Origin: Ponticaulis profundi
GTDB lineage: Bacteria > Pseudomonadota > Alphaproteobacteria > Caulobacterales > Hyphomonadaceae
Direction: 5' to 3'
Assembly: GCF_042659465.1 (NCBI RefSeq)
Contig: NZ_JBHSSW010000003.1
Coordinates: forward strand, 186,001 to 250,000
DNA: 64,000 nt
Shown: positions 1 through 9,173 of the stretch, in pieces
Layout of the letters: every line of letters starts with the position of its first letter
How positions within the stretch are numbered: the stretch's first letter is position 1
Notes under the pieces: model-generated
Database searches by the model: none
What the model was told of the DNA's origin: nothing
What the model saw: only the letters and a program-made list of their open reading frames with translations
Translations under genes and position numbers: made by a program

Positions 1-203
1 TGCTGGAACTCGGCGACCGTCATTTCTGTCACGCGGCCATAATCACCATCAATGACAAGCGAGAAACCGTTGAGCGAAAGCCATTCCTGCACGCGCCTTG
101 CCGCAATACCGCGTTTGCCACGTTTTATGGTACTTTCCAGTTCGACTTCATCGCGGATCCAACGATAAAGAACGCTCGTATCTTCGGTAAATGTGTAGCT
201 CAT
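1..203 (-). CDS. Peptidoglycan-binding domain protein, N-terminal part only
   Basis: The reading frame opens with ATG at 203-201 and runs off the left edge, so only about 67 residues are visible. After a charged stretch, roughly residues 28-67 match the peptidoglycan-binding type 1 fold: a G-K-R-G-I start, the VQ-W-L helix, the DGDYGRVTE turn, and a final V-x-x-FQ. Such domains usually anchor a hydrolase or other catalytic domain to the cell wall. The partner domain, if any, lies outside the window. No signal peptide is seen at this start, so it is either cytoplasmic or starts further upstream. Confidence 0.6.
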   Translation of the reverse strand, partial: MSYTFTEDTSVLYRWIRDEVELESTIKRGKRGIAARRVQEWLSLNGFSLVIDGDYGRVTEMTVAEFQ

Positions 204-302
204 AATGTCCCCCAATCAGGGAACAGATTACACGATTTCGCGCAAAACGCGAAGCACTTCGGCTTGCGCCATTCTCCACAAACGCGATCAGTCTCCACAT
301 TC

Positions 303-333
303 AAAAGGGCCGGTGGTTGAAAACCACCAGCCC
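303..333 (-). terminator. Rho-independent terminator of the chemoreceptor gene
   Basis: An interrupted stem, GGGC plus GGTGGTT pairing with AACCACC plus GCCC around a three-base loop, is followed on the minus strand by TTTT. It lies just downstream of the minus-strand chemoreceptor gene. Confidence 0.6.
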
Positions 334-357
334 TCAAAACCGGATGAACGCCGCGCG

Positions 358-1836
358 TCAGGCCGCGATAGAGGCCGAAAGCGTTTTCAGTGTTTCCGCG
401 GCGGATCTGATCTGCTCGATCGAACCTGCAATCGATTCAATGCCGCCCGAGATATTGTTCACCGCATCGCTCGCCGATGACATGTTCGAGGAGATATCCT
501 TGGTGACAAAGGACTGCTCTTCGACAGCGCTCGAGATGGAGACCGAAATATCGTTCAGTTCCTCGATGACGGTTTCAACCAATCCAATCGACTCCATGGC
601 ACCGGACGTTGCCTGCTGAACCGCCTGGATTTGCGCCGAAATCTCTTCGGTTGCACGCGCACTCTGTGTTGCGAGCGCTTTCACTTCACTTGCAACAACT
701 GCGAACCCCTTGCCGGCCTCGCCCGCACGTGCCGCTTCAATTGTGGCATTCAGCGCCAGTAGATTGGTTTGTTCGGCAATATCGGAAATCAGACGCACCA
801 CATTGGTAATCTGCTCAGCCGATGATGACAGCGTGTGCATGAATTCAGCGGCATTGCGCGAACGCCCAACGGCCTCAGTCGACACCTGCCCCGCCTTGCT
901 CACCTGCCCCGATATCTCGCCAACCGAGCTTGCCAGCTGACTCGCGCCGGTTGCGACATTCTCCACGCTTTGTGATGTGGCGCGTGAGTCGTTTGCCGAG
1001 TTCATGGCTAGTGTCACAACGTTCTGAACGGCTGACAGGATCTCAGCGAGGTCTGCGTCGATCTCTGCAATAACACTCTGGCGTCGTTTGCGCTCTTCAA
1101 CTCGTTTTGAAACGTCAGTCGCAAACTTCACAACCTTGAAGACACGGCCATTGGAATCGAAGATCGGGTTATAAGTCGCCTGAATATAGACGTCTCTGCC
1201 GCCCTTACCGATGCGACGGTATTCAGCAGACTGGAACTTCCCGGCACGAAGTTCGTCCCAGAACTTTCGATAGCTTGCGCCTCGGTCGCTCTCATCGACA
1301 AACATTGCATGCTTGCGCCCGACAATCTCCGACCGGTCATAACCGAGCGTTTTGCAGAAATTCTCATTCGCCTCGAGAATTGTGCCATCCAGGTCAAAGT
1401 GAATGACAGCCTGTGAGGCGTTGATCGCATCGATCTGCCCTTTGCTATCTGCAGCCTGAAGCTTCTGGGCGGTCACATCCGTTGCTGTTTTCAGTACGGA
1501 GACCACTTTGCCGCCACGCATGACCGGCATGTAAGAAGCCTGCATCCACACTTCTTTGCCGCCCTTCCCAAAACGACGAAACTCCGCCGTTTTCGATTGT
1601 CCCTGAGCAAGCTGCTTCCAGAAAGTGGCATAGTCTGCTGACTGACTGTCTTCCTTCGCGACAAACATAGAATGGTGTTTGCCGATGACTTCGTCTTTGG
1701 AATACCCTGTAAACTTCAGAAAATTTTCGTTTGCACTCAGAATTTTTCCTGTTGGATCAAACTCGATCAATGCCTGAGCCTGGCTTAGGGCTTCATACTT
1801 TTCCCGATAGCCTTTGTCTCCAAAAGAGTTTTTCAT
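358..1836 (-). CDS. Soluble methyl-accepting chemotaxis protein with two PAS domains
   Basis: This 492-residue protein has two consecutive PAS/PAC units (about residues 13-125 and 135-247), then a coiled methyl-accepting signalling domain (about 250-485). The signalling tip is of the IAEQTNLLALNA-IEAARAGE-GKGFAVVA type, the part that contacts CheW and CheA. No transmembrane helix, signal peptide or HAMP is visible, so it should be a cytoplasmic sensor. The layout resembles BdlA of Pseudomonas and Aer-like redox sensors, where PAS domains bind heme or flavin; the ligand cannot be read here. The start has GGGGTG upstream. No other che genes are nearby. The 264-bp upstream gap is AT-rich and probably holds its promoter. 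Confidence 0.9.
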   Translation of the reverse strand: MKNSFGDKGYREKYEALSQAQALIEFDPTGKILSANENFLKFTGYSKDEVIGKHHSMFVAKEDSQSADYATFWKQLAQGQSKTAEFRRFGKGGKEVWMQASYMPVMRGGKVVSVLKTATDVTAQKLQAADSKGQIDAINASQAVIHFDLDGTILEANENFCKTLGYDRSEIVGRKHAMFVDESDRGASYRKFWDELRAGKFQSAEYRRIGKGGRDVYIQATYNPIFDSNGRVFKVVKFATDVSKRVEERKRRQSVIAEIDADLAEILSAVQNVVTLAMNSANDSRATSQSVENVATGASQLASSVGEISGQVSKAGQVSTEAVGRSRNAAEFMHTLSSSAEQITNVVRLISDIAEQTNLLALNATIEAARAGEAGKGFAVVASEVKALATQSARATEEISAQIQAVQQATSGAMESIGLVETVIEELNDISVSISSAVEEQSFVTKDISSNMSSASDAVNNISGGIESIAGSIEQIRSAAETLKTLSASIAA

Positions 1837-2100
1837 GCATCACCCCAATAACCTGTGAATGCACCCTCTTACTTCGAAAACACGCAAAATATTGTTAACG
1901 CGCGCCCGGATATTCGAACTGCACATGTATAGTTTCGAAATAGAGAGAAAAACTTTATTTTATTCCCGATCTTTTCGCTTGGTTTTCAAACGCGTTTAAC
2001 TATAGAATTAAGAAAACAGGAAAAAAATAAGCGATATACTCGCAAACGTATACGCGAGCCAAAATACTCTATCAGGAGTAACAATCAGGTCACCCGCCCC

Positions 2101-2784
2101 TTAAGACCACCAATCCATGAAGCGAACGCGTTGCGTGGCCTTCGGATCTGTCTCGCCCGGCCAGATCAGAGATTGTTGTTGCAACATGCGCTTGAAAGCG
2201 GGCCTTTGCCGCGTCGCTTCAACGATCCTGCCAAGCTTCTTCCAGCTCCAGATCGGTGATGAGAGATCCGCCGACCAACGCGCCAGCTCTGTCAGATATA
2301 TATCGAGCACCGAATATCCCTGAAACAGAAAGCTCCCGTCAGAGACATGAGCCTCCAGAAGGTTGCACTGAATGGATAGGCGAGATGCGGCCCGCTTTCT
2401 CAGCTTGGCCTGCTCATCGCGATTATGTGTCCACCATTCCGGATGCACATATTCCAGAACAGTCGGCTGCGTCGTCGTGATGAGATAGAACAGCCATTGC
2501 AGGAATTTGGCGCACTCGGCTGTGCCACAGGCCGGCGCGAAGTCTTTGGCTTCCGGTTTCGAGGCAAGATGAAGCAGGATGGCTCCAGTTTCGAAAATCG
2601 CCATATTGTCATCGGCAAGTGCTGGCACGCGACCTGTCGGATTGCCCGTCTGACTGTCCTGAACGATGGACGGATCACCAGGTGGGTCCAGGCGGCGCAG
2701 CTGATATGGCACCCCCATTTCCTCCAGCAGGACATGCGGAATGGTTGCGATCGACCCGGGCGCATAAAAAAGCGTGAAAGACAT
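2101..2784 (-). CDS. Glutathione S-transferase family protein
   Basis: The protein (227 residues) has an N-terminal thioredoxin-like GST domain (about 1-85). It opens LFYAPGSIA, where the catalytic Ser/Tyr region of bacterial GSTs lies, and carries the conserved cis-proline segment VPAL and the following E-x-G-AI-L-L motif. An all-helical C-terminal domain fills residues 90-220. It probably conjugates glutathione to small electrophiles, but the substrate cannot be told. It is a single gene, separated from efp by a terminator. Confidence 0.85.
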   Translation of the reverse strand: MSFTLFYAPGSIATIPHVLLEEMGVPYQLRRLDPPGDPSIVQDSQTGNPTGRVPALADDNMAIFETGAILLHLASKPEAKDFAPACGTAECAKFLQWLFYLITTTQPTVLEYVHPEWWTHNRDEQAKLRKRAASRLSIQCNLLEAHVSDGSFLFQGYSVLDIYLTELARWSADLSSPIWSWKKLGRIVEATRQRPAFKRMLQQQSLIWPGETDPKATQRVRFMDWWS

Positions 2785-2931
2785 ATCTGTTCCGTCAAAG
2801 ACCCGGCGCCCACACCTCAGAGGCGCGCTTCTGCAAACCAGCAGCTATAAGAATCAAAGCGTGGTCAATGACTTTTGAACACGCCCCTGTGCTTTTGCGC
2901 AGTCGTTCAGCGAAACCCGAGCAGAAAGCAC

Positions 2932-2956
2932 AAAAAAAGCGACCCGAAGGCCGCTT
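2932..2956 (-). terminator. Terminator of efp
   Basis: On the minus strand the stem AAGCGGCC / GGTCGCTT with a TTCG tetraloop is followed by a run of T. It lies about 30 bases after the efp stop codon. Confidence 0.85.
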
Positions 2957-2983
2957 CTTCTGTTCGCGATGGAAAGAACAGAC

Positions 2984-3556
2984 TTAGTCTTTCGCGCGCT
3001 CCAGATATGATGAGTCTTCGGTGTTCACGACAACGCGTGTGCCTGCATCAATGTGCGGCGGCACCATCACACGAACACCGATATCCGTCATGGCAGGCTT
3101 ATAGCTTGAAGACGCGGTCTGACCTTTCACAACAGGCTCTGTTTCTGTGATCTCAACTGTCACACGTGGCGGCAATGTGATGGACACCGGATCGCCGTTG
3201 AACATCTGCAGAATGACCGTCATGTTTTCCTGAAGGAAAGGCGCCATATCGCCGACCATCGCGCCGGAAACATAGATCTGCTCAAATGTTTCAGGGTGCA
3301 TGAAGACGTAGTTGTCGCCATCCTGATAAAGATAAGTGTGATCGACTTCCTCGACGAAAGCCTTTTCCAGCTTTTCCTGCGTCTTGGTTGTAATGACGGT
3401 TTTGGTGCCATCTGAAATACGACGCATTTCAATCGTCGTTGTTGGCGTCCCCTTACCCGGACGGAAAGACTCAGCTTTCAGAACGGAATACAGATGTCCG
3501 TCCGTGTGTTCGATGATATTTCCCTTGCGGATGTTCGCTGCGACTTCAACGGCCAT
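2984..3556 (-). CDS. efp: Elongation factor P
   Basis: EF-P is 190 residues, the usual length, with the KOW-like domain I and two OB domains. It binds ribosomes stalled at polyproline and stimulates peptide bond formation. The loop RPGKGTP puts Lys35 at the tip of domain I, the residue beta-lysylated by EpmA in enterobacteria. The divergently transcribed epmA and epmB, 147 bases away, supply the matching modification enzymes, so Lys35 is very likely beta-lysylated. No epmC hydroxylase is seen. AGGA precedes the start. Confidence 0.97.
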   Translation of the reverse strand: MAVEVAANIRKGNIIEHTDGHLYSVLKAESFRPGKGTPTTTIEMRRISDGTKTVITTKTQEKLEKAFVEEVDHTYLYQDGDNYVFMHPETFEQIYVSGAMVGDMAPFLQENMTVILQMFNGDPVSITLPPRVTVEITETEPVVKGQTASSSYKPAMTDIGVRVMVPPHIDAGTRVVVNTEDSSYLERAKD

Positions 3557-3703
3557 GTGGTAATCCTGAGTTGCCCTGTTATGGTCTACTGGTGTAGAGC
3601 GCTCCGCGCTGGAGCTGTTTCATTTGGGTTCGCCATAAACTTTATTGGGCGTTTCGCCAAGCTCCGCATCCAACTACTCCGCATTTCCGAAGGGAAAAAC
3701 AGC

Positions 3704-4729
3704 ATGACCGGCGATCCCTGGTGGCATCCTTCGCGACATTCAGACCGCCGCCCCTTCCTGCAAGGTCGCCACCGGATACGCCGCGCAATGGAAGCCTGGT
3801 TCGATGCAGAAGACTTTCTGACCGTCGAATGCAGCGCGCTTCAGGTCTCTCCTGGAAATGAGACCCACCTGCATGCGTTTCAGACGGACTACATCACCGA
3901 GGCTGGCGCACATCATCCATTATACTTGCATACGTCTCCGGAGTTCGCCTGCAAGAAACTGCTGGCGGCCGGTGAGACAAAGATTGTCGATTTTGCCCGC
4001 GTATACCGAAACCGCGAAGTGAGCAGTCTTCACTCCCCCGACTTTACGATGATCGAGTGGTATCGGACCGGCGCGGATCTGTCCGCCGTCATGGACGACA
4101 CAATCGCGCTTTGTCGGCTGGCACAAGCAACAACCGCCATCAGCGCTTTTACGTTCAGAGGTCGCACCTGTGATCCGAAAGCCGAAGTCGAGTTTCTGAC
4201 GCTCGACGACGCTTTTCAGCGCTATGCCGGGATTGATCTTGAACGCCTGCTGGATGATCGGGATACCTTTGCTAAAGCAGCCGAAGCTGCCGGTATCGGC
4301 ATTTCCGGTGACGCAAGCTGGTCCGACATTTTCTCGGCGGTTCTGGTCGCGCGGATTGAGCCCGAACTCGGCAATGGCCAGATGACAGCGCTCCACCGCT
4401 ATCCCATCTGCGAAGCTGCCCTTGCGCAGGCTTGCGAAGACGACCCGCGATATGCGAACCGGTTCGAATTGTATGCCTGCGGCGTGGAACTGGCCAATGG
4501 CTTTCACGAACTTACCAATGCAGAGGAACAGCGCGCGCGCTTCATGGCCGATATGGATCTGAAAGAAGAGCTCTATGGCGAACGCTATCCAATCGACGAG
4601 GATTTCCTGAGCGCGCTGGCCAATATGCCGGATGCCAGCGGCGTGGCCCTTGGCTTTGACCGTCTCGTGATGCTGGCCACCGGCGCACCAAGTGTGCACC
4701 ATGTCATCTGGACGCCGTTCACCACATGA
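3704..4729 (+). CDS. epmA: EF-P--(R)-beta-lysine ligase
   Basis: This is a class II lysyl-tRNA synthetase-like catalytic core without an anticodon-binding domain (341 residues; E. coli EpmA has 325). It activates (R)-beta-lysine with ATP and attaches it to EF-P Lys35. Visible motifs include the class II motif 2 region (FARVYRNRE, then HSPDFTMIEWY) and motif 3 near the end (GVALGFDRLVML). A longer in-frame reading frame begins at 3494 inside efp on the other strand. The start at 3704 is preferred because AAGGG lies just upstream and the protein then matches family length. Its stop overlaps the epmB start (ATGA), so the two are translationally coupled. Confidence 0.95.
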   Translation: MTGDPWWHPSRHSDRRPFLQGRHRIRRAMEAWFDAEDFLTVECSALQVSPGNETHLHAFQTDYITEAGAHHPLYLHTSPEFACKKLLAAGETKIVDFARVYRNREVSSLHSPDFTMIEWYRTGADLSAVMDDTIALCRLAQATTAISAFTFRGRTCDPKAEVEFLTLDDAFQRYAGIDLERLLDDRDTFAKAAEAAGIGISGDASWSDIFSAVLVARIEPELGNGQMTALHRYPICEAALAQACEDDPRYANRFELYACGVELANGFHELTNAEEQRARFMADMDLKEELYGERYPIDEDFLSALANMPDASGVALGFDRLVMLATGAPSVHHVIWTPFTT

Positions 4730-5781
4730 GCCAATCCACCCTGAAGACTTTGTCCGCGCTCAAGGACGCTGCCCTGATCACCGAGGCTGACGCCGAACGT
4801 CTCCAACCGGTTGCAGACCATTATGCCATTTCGGTCACGCCGTTTCTCGCAAACCGCATTCGGGATGGCGCAGCGGATGATCCCATCGCACGCATGTTCA
4901 TCCCGACAGAAGCTGAACTCGACCGACGCCCGGAAGAATTGAACGACCCGATTGGCGATGAGAGCCACACGCCAGTGCCTGGCATCGTGCATCGCTATCC
5001 AAATCGAGTCCTGTTAAAGCCCGTCGCAGTTTGTCCGGTTTATTGTCGGTTCTGTTTTCGCCGGGAAATGGTTGGTCCAGAACTGGGAGACGCGCTCTCG
5101 CCCAAAGCGCTGGAGGCAGCCCTCGACTATATTCGGGCGCATCCGGACATCCGCGAAGTCATCATGACCGGCGGCGACCCTTTCATGTTGTCTGCCAAAC
5201 GCACAAAAGCGCTCACCCAGACCATTTCGGACATTCCGCACGTCCAGATTTTGCGCTGGCACACCCGAATGCCCGTGGCAGACCCTGCCCGCATTACGCC
5301 GGACTATGTCGATGCGCTGACGTCTACGGACAAAGCTGTCTATGTGTCGGTACACATCAACCATATTGCCGAACTGTCAGATGAGACGCGAGCAGCGGCC
5401 CGCCTGATGTCGAAGGCGGGCATTGCCCTGATATCACAAAGCGTCTTGCTAAACGGCGTCAACGATGATGTCGAGGCACTCGCCGACCTGATGGAAGGGC
5501 TCGTTGCCGCACGTATCCAGCCCTATTATCTGCACCATCCTGATCTTGCGCCCGGAACGTCGCATTTTCGACTGAGCGTCGAGCGGGGACAGGCTCTTTA
5601 TCAGGCACTCCGTGACCGGGTCACCGGGCTCGCCGTGCCGCGCTATGTCATCGATATCCCGGGCGGCGTCTCCAAAGCCAATGCGGCAGGCTCAGATCTT
5701 GCAACCCTGCCGGATGGACGCCAGGCACTACGCGGACGGGACGGCAAGCTTTATCCTTATGAAGAACCGTCCGAGGATTAG
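4726..5781 (+). CDS. epmB: EF-P beta-lysylation protein, radical SAM lysine 2,3-aminomutase
   Basis: This KamA-family protein (351 residues) converts (S)-alpha-lysine to (R)-beta-lysine for EpmA. The radical-SAM iron-sulfur motif CPVYCRFC (CxxxCxxC) is at about residues 103-110, followed by the glycine-rich TGGDP motif. A PLP-binding lysine is expected in the C-terminal SKANA segment. It overlaps epmA by four bases, and together with the divergent efp this forms a complete synthesis and attachment module. The stop overlaps tail-to-tail by four bases with the DUF1244 gene. Confidence 0.94.
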   Translation: MSQSTLKTLSALKDAALITEADAERLQPVADHYAISVTPFLANRIRDGAADDPIARMFIPTEAELDRRPEELNDPIGDESHTPVPGIVHRYPNRVLLKPVAVCPVYCRFCFRREMVGPELGDALSPKALEAALDYIRAHPDIREVIMTGGDPFMLSAKRTKALTQTISDIPHVQILRWHTRMPVADPARITPDYVDALTSTDKAVYVSVHINHIAELSDETRAAARLMSKAGIALISQSVLLNGVNDDVEALADLMEGLVAARIQPYYLHHPDLAPGTSHFRLSVERGQALYQALRDRVTGLAVPRYVIDIPGGVSKANAAGSDLATLPDGRQALRGRDGKLYPYEEPSED

Positions 5782-6077
5782 TCGCCCTTCGCCGCCTTGC
5801 GCGCCTTGAACGCAGCCATTTGTTCAGGCGTTGCGTCCGGCTGAGACGCCTTCCAGTCCGCATAAGGCATGCCATGCGTATATTCGCGGGCCGCGTCTTT
5901 GGACATCTCCACGCCTTCCGCTTCCGCCGCCTCGAGATACCAGTCGGCAAGGCAGTTCCGACAGAAATCTGCAGTGATCATCAGATCGATATTCTGAACG
6001 TCCGGGTTTGCTTTCAAATGGGCGAGCAGCTTTCGAAAGGCTGCTGCGTCCAGTTTATCCTGTGTTGCCTGATCCAT
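5778..6077 (-). CDS. DUF1244 family protein
   Basis: A small protein of 99 residues matching the DUF1244 family common in Alphaproteobacteria. The segment AAFRKLLAHL, the block DVQNIDLM then FCRNCL-DWY, and the GMPY-WK motif are family hallmarks. The two cysteines in CRNC could bind a metal or form a disulfide. Function is unknown. It is convergent with epmB, sharing four bases. Confidence 0.85.
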   Translation of the reverse strand: MDQATQDKLDAAAFRKLLAHLKANPDVQNIDLMITADFCRNCLADWYLEAAEAEGVEMSKDAAREYTHGMPYADWKASQPDATPEQMAAFKARKAAKGD

Positions 6078-6241
6078 ATTGCTTTCCTTTTTCTCTCAGA
6101 TAGGAAAACCCCAGAGCGCTGTCAGCCCCCTCTCAGATGGGCGCGACATGGCCCTTAAGGTAATTTCAACTGCTAATTAAGCTTGCACGTCGGGTCATTT
6201 TCTCGCCCAATACGCGAAATTGCCCATTGGGGGAGGCTCTC

Positions 6242-7042
6242 ATGAGATCATCTATTTTTGCATTCGGGCTGGCGGCTTGCCTGTTTTCACTTACGGCAAA
6301 CGCGCAGCAGGTGAACATTCCGGTCAATCCGGGAAACATCAAAATACCGACGAAGACACTCCCCAAGATCAAATCACCAGTCCAGACATTCCAGTGTCCT
6401 GCCGAAATCCGAATGACGATCGAGACCGACCTTGGCGACTGGACCCCATCTACAAACCATATGCTGGTCGCCCGAAACCCAACGCCGCGCATTGATCGCA
6501 GTCAACTCGTTTGCGCGTATGAAAGCGGCTTCACCATCCAGCACCCAATTCCGAGCGACCGGGCCGATTGCGGCGCCACCCGGAACAGCAGCGGAGAGGT
6601 CACATTCTCCTGCACGGCCGAGGCAAAAGTCTTCAAGGAAGGCGCGTTCTTTGTCCGGCAGACACAGGGCATGGACTTCGAGACCGAGACCTTGGGCGGC
6701 ATAGGCGGTAATGCAGATCTCTGGCTGAACGCCGCCTCGAACGATCGACAAATGGGGCTCTATTTCGAACCCGTAAATGGCGCCAAGATTGACTTTATGG
6801 GCCCCACGCCTGTCACCCAGGCGCAATGTGCCTCACTCGCCCAGCCTGGAAATCCAGGCCTGACCATCAGTCGTGAAACCATGCCCTATTTCAGGCTACG
6901 CGCCCGTGACCAGCGCAATCATGGACAGTTCTACTGCATCGTGACCGCAGAGGGGCGCCTCGGCTCGATCCAGTTCAATGGCCTGCGCGATGCCAGCGGC
7001 GGCGCTCAGGAAGCCCTGATCAATTACTGGCTCTGGGAATAA
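6242..7042 (+). CDS. Secreted protein of unknown function
   Basis: The product is 266 residues with a clear Sec signal peptide (MRSS then a hydrophobic stretch, likely cleavage after TANA). Translation is taken from ATG 6242 because GGGGGAGG lies six bases upstream; an in-frame TTG 15 bases earlier lacks this. The mature part has several cysteines (in FQCPAE, LVCAY, ADCG, SCTAE, QCASL, FYCIV) that suggest disulfides in the periplasm. No known domain was recognised. Confidence 0.75.
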   Translation: MRSSIFAFGLAACLFSLTANAQQVNIPVNPGNIKIPTKTLPKIKSPVQTFQCPAEIRMTIETDLGDWTPSTNHMLVARNPTPRIDRSQLVCAYESGFTIQHPIPSDRADCGATRNSSGEVTFSCTAEAKVFKEGAFFVRQTQGMDFETETLGGIGGNADLWLNAASNDRQMGLYFEPVNGAKIDFMGPTPVTQAQCASLAQPGNPGLTISRETMPYFRLRARDQRNHGQFYCIVTAEGRLGSIQFNGLRDASGGAQEALINYWLWE

Positions 7043-7062
7043 GCCCACATCTGAAAACCGGC

Positions 7063-7767
7063 TTATTGCGCTGTTTCCAACAGCCAGTTCATCGCCTTGC
7101 GGACTTCATCCTTGCCGCCTGTCTCAAAGCAAAAGCCATGAGACAGGATGAGGCGATCGAACTCCCAGTCGAGCACATATTCCACGCAGCGGCGCGCCAG
7201 CGCCTTGTCCTCGAACGTCATCCGGATATCGATGGCGGTCCCGCCCTCTTTTCCGAGCAGACCTGCGACCCGTTTCAGCAATCCCCAGGGAAAGCCCTGC
7301 TCCTGTGGATCATGTTTCTGGATCAGGTCGGTGATAATCAATGAGCCAGAAGGCTTGTGACAGAACCAGACCTCATCGAGCAATTTGTGACCTTTGATCA
7401 CCTGCTGCTCGATCGTGCCAAGCCAGGCGGGCGGCGCTTCGTCTTCCAGCACGAGATCCGCCTCAATATCCGGATGACGCTCGGCAAATCGCGGCGACAC
7501 CCAGGACGTTGCCTCCGGCCATTCTGCACGCCAGTCGGCCAGATAGAGGCTGTGGATCTTGTTCGGCTCGATCAGATGAGAGACCGGGCCAAGCGCTGCA
7601 ACCGCACCGATGCGTTCCAGCGTCAGAGCGACAGGCGAATGCACCCAGATCTTTCCGTCAGGCAGCCGGATGATGACAGCACGCGTTGCGAACGGCACGC
7701 CATACATATGGGCCTCATCGCCTTCCAGCAGCCAGACATTCTCGGCAAAGGGTATTAAGTTGCTCAT
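7063..7767 (-). CDS. DUF4336 domain-containing protein (metallo-beta-lactamase-like)
   Basis: The 234-residue protein has the DUF4336 pattern: a start with NVWLLEG, the RAVIIRLPDGKIWVHSPV strand-turn, and the IEPNKIHSLYLADW block with a histidine. These proteins are distant metallo-beta-lactamase-fold relatives with a degenerate metal site; no biochemical role is established. A strong GGGAGGAG ribosome site precedes the start. It is probably a single-gene unit. Confidence 0.8.
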   Translation of the reverse strand: MSNLIPFAENVWLLEGDEAHMYGVPFATRAVIIRLPDGKIWVHSPVALTLERIGAVAALGPVSHLIEPNKIHSLYLADWRAEWPEATSWVSPRFAERHPDIEADLVLEDEAPPAWLGTIEQQVIKGHKLLDEVWFCHKPSGSLIITDLIQKHDPQEQGFPWGLLKRVAGLLGKEGGTAIDIRMTFEDKALARRCVEYVLDWEFDRLILSHGFCFETGGKDEVRKAMNWLLETAQ

Positions 7768-7818
7768 CGTGCATCTCCTCCCTTCACCAGTGTCTCACCG
7801 GGGTATGACATGGGTATG

Positions 7819-8283
7819 TCATGTCGCCGGAATTTCGTGCTCCTCCTTGTATCGCAGCGCCAGCCAGACAATCGCGACCGTAACGCCATGCGACACCAGC
7901 CCGACACTCCACCAAAGAGTTGGCCACTTCATCACCCAATAATTCGCTTCAGCGCCGATACTGATCGCGGCAAAGATGGCCATGCCAAGCACCCAACTGG
8001 CTAAGTGAATCAGGAAGGATAGCTGAAGCCCGGCAATGGTTTTCGCATTCTTGCGCTGGACGATGCCGGCTGCCTCAACCTCCGGGTCGATATAAAGCGC
8101 CGACACATCAACCTGATAGGCACTGGCCAGCGCCTTGAGGGATTCTGGCGAGGCTTGCTGGCCATTCTCAATGCGCTGGATGGTGCGCAGGCCGACACCG
8201 GCCAATTCAGCAAGGTGTTCCTGAGACCAGTGACGCTCTTCGCGCCAGCGTTTGAGTTTGGCTGTATCAGCTTTGATGGACAT
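7819..8283 (-). CDS. XRE-family HTH regulator with C-terminal 2TM domain
   Basis: Residues 8-65 form a Cro/CI-type helix-turn-helix (WSQEHLAELAGVG-RTIQRIENG). After a linker come two hydrophobic helices (about 85-107 and 120-142) typical of the 2TM domain attached to XRE regulators. It is probably a membrane-tethered DNA-binding protein. Its targets are unknown. GGGAG precedes the start. The gene ends 52 bases upstream of the DUF4336 gene start, so the two may be cotranscribed. Confidence 0.85.
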   Translation of the reverse strand: MSIKADTAKLKRWREERHWSQEHLAELAGVGLRTIQRIENGQQASPESLKALASAYQVDVSALYIDPEVEAAGIVQRKNAKTIAGLQLSFLIHLASWVLGMAIFAAISIGAEANYWVMKWPTLWWSVGLVSHGVTVAIVWLALRYKEEHEIPAT

Positions 8284-8491
8284 GTGGTTCTCCCGATGAT
8301 GACGGATTAGCAGATGTCCTCAGAAAGCAGAAGTCAGCCGATTTTCACCACGCCAGCAGGCCGCCACCTCCCCGCCAGCAAGCCGCCAGCGGCGCGCCAG
8401 ACTTGATCTTCTCGCGGAAAATCATGCAAAGCTGTGTCCTGCACGATCCGGAAACACGCCCCTTCCTGCCAGACTTTCGAAGGAATGCCCC

Positions 8492-9127
8492 ATGCCTGAG
8501 CCAGCCCATGACACGCATTTCTACGAACCTAAAAACGGCCACGGTCTACCACACGATCCGTTCAACGCGATCATTGGCCCGCGCCCGATTGGCTGGATTG
8601 GCTCGCTGAGCGCCAACGGCATTCCGAACCTCGCGCCCTACAGCTTTTTCAACGCCTTCAACTACACCCCGCCCATTATCGGCTTTGCGAGCGTCGCCAG
8701 CAAGAAAGACAGCTTCAACAATATCGAAGCGACAGGTGAGTTCACCTGGAACCTCGCAACGCGCGAACTCGCCGAAGCGATGAATGAGAGCTGCGCGCCC
8801 ATTCCGGCAGAGGAAAGCGAATTTGAACGCGCAAAGTTAGAGCAGGCACCGTCGCAGCTGGTCAAAGCGCCGCGCGTCGCGGCAAGCCCCGTCTCCTTTG
8901 AATGCAGGCTGTCCCAGATCGTGCAACTCACCACGCATGACGGCAAAGACGTGCCAACCTGGGTGGTGTTCGGCGAAGTGGTCGGTGTGCATATCGCGCA
9001 AACCGCACTGGTCGATGGCCTCTATGATCCCGCCCGAATGCGCACAATTCTGCGCGCTGGCGGCCCGGCGAGCTATTACGAAATCACACCGGAAACGCAG
9101 TTCGAGATGTTTCGCCCAAAGGCGTGA
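8492..9127 (+). CDS. Flavin reductase-like / flavoredoxin family protein
   Basis: The 211-residue protein matches the FMN-binding split-barrel flavin reductase family. Typical features are PFNAIIGPRPIGWI at the N-terminus, NLAPYSFFN around residue 45, and a later F-EC-L segment. It probably binds FMN and reduces flavin or an aromatic substrate in the cytoplasm. GAAGGAATG is close upstream of the start. A palindromic repeat lies directly after the stop. Confidence 0.88.
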   Translation: MPEPAHDTHFYEPKNGHGLPHDPFNAIIGPRPIGWIGSLSANGIPNLAPYSFFNAFNYTPPIIGFASVASKKDSFNNIEATGEFTWNLATRELAEAMNESCAPIPAEESEFERAKLEQAPSQLVKAPRVAASPVSFECRLSQIVQLTTHDGKDVPTWVVFGEVVGVHIAQTALVDGLYDPARMRTILRAGGPASYYEITPETQFEMFRPKA

Positions 9128-9135
9128 TTGTTTCC

Positions 9136-9160
9136 GGATCCCGGGTCTGCGCCCGGGATG
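9136..9160. repeat. Dispersed CCGGG palindrome, copy 1
   Basis: This is a short palindrome with arms GGATCCCGGG and CCCGGGATG around TCTGCG. The same arms recur at many intergenic sites in the window, usually with ATGACA on one side and GGATCCAG on the other. Confidence 0.85.
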
Positions 9161-9173
9161 TTTTGTTCAGTTT

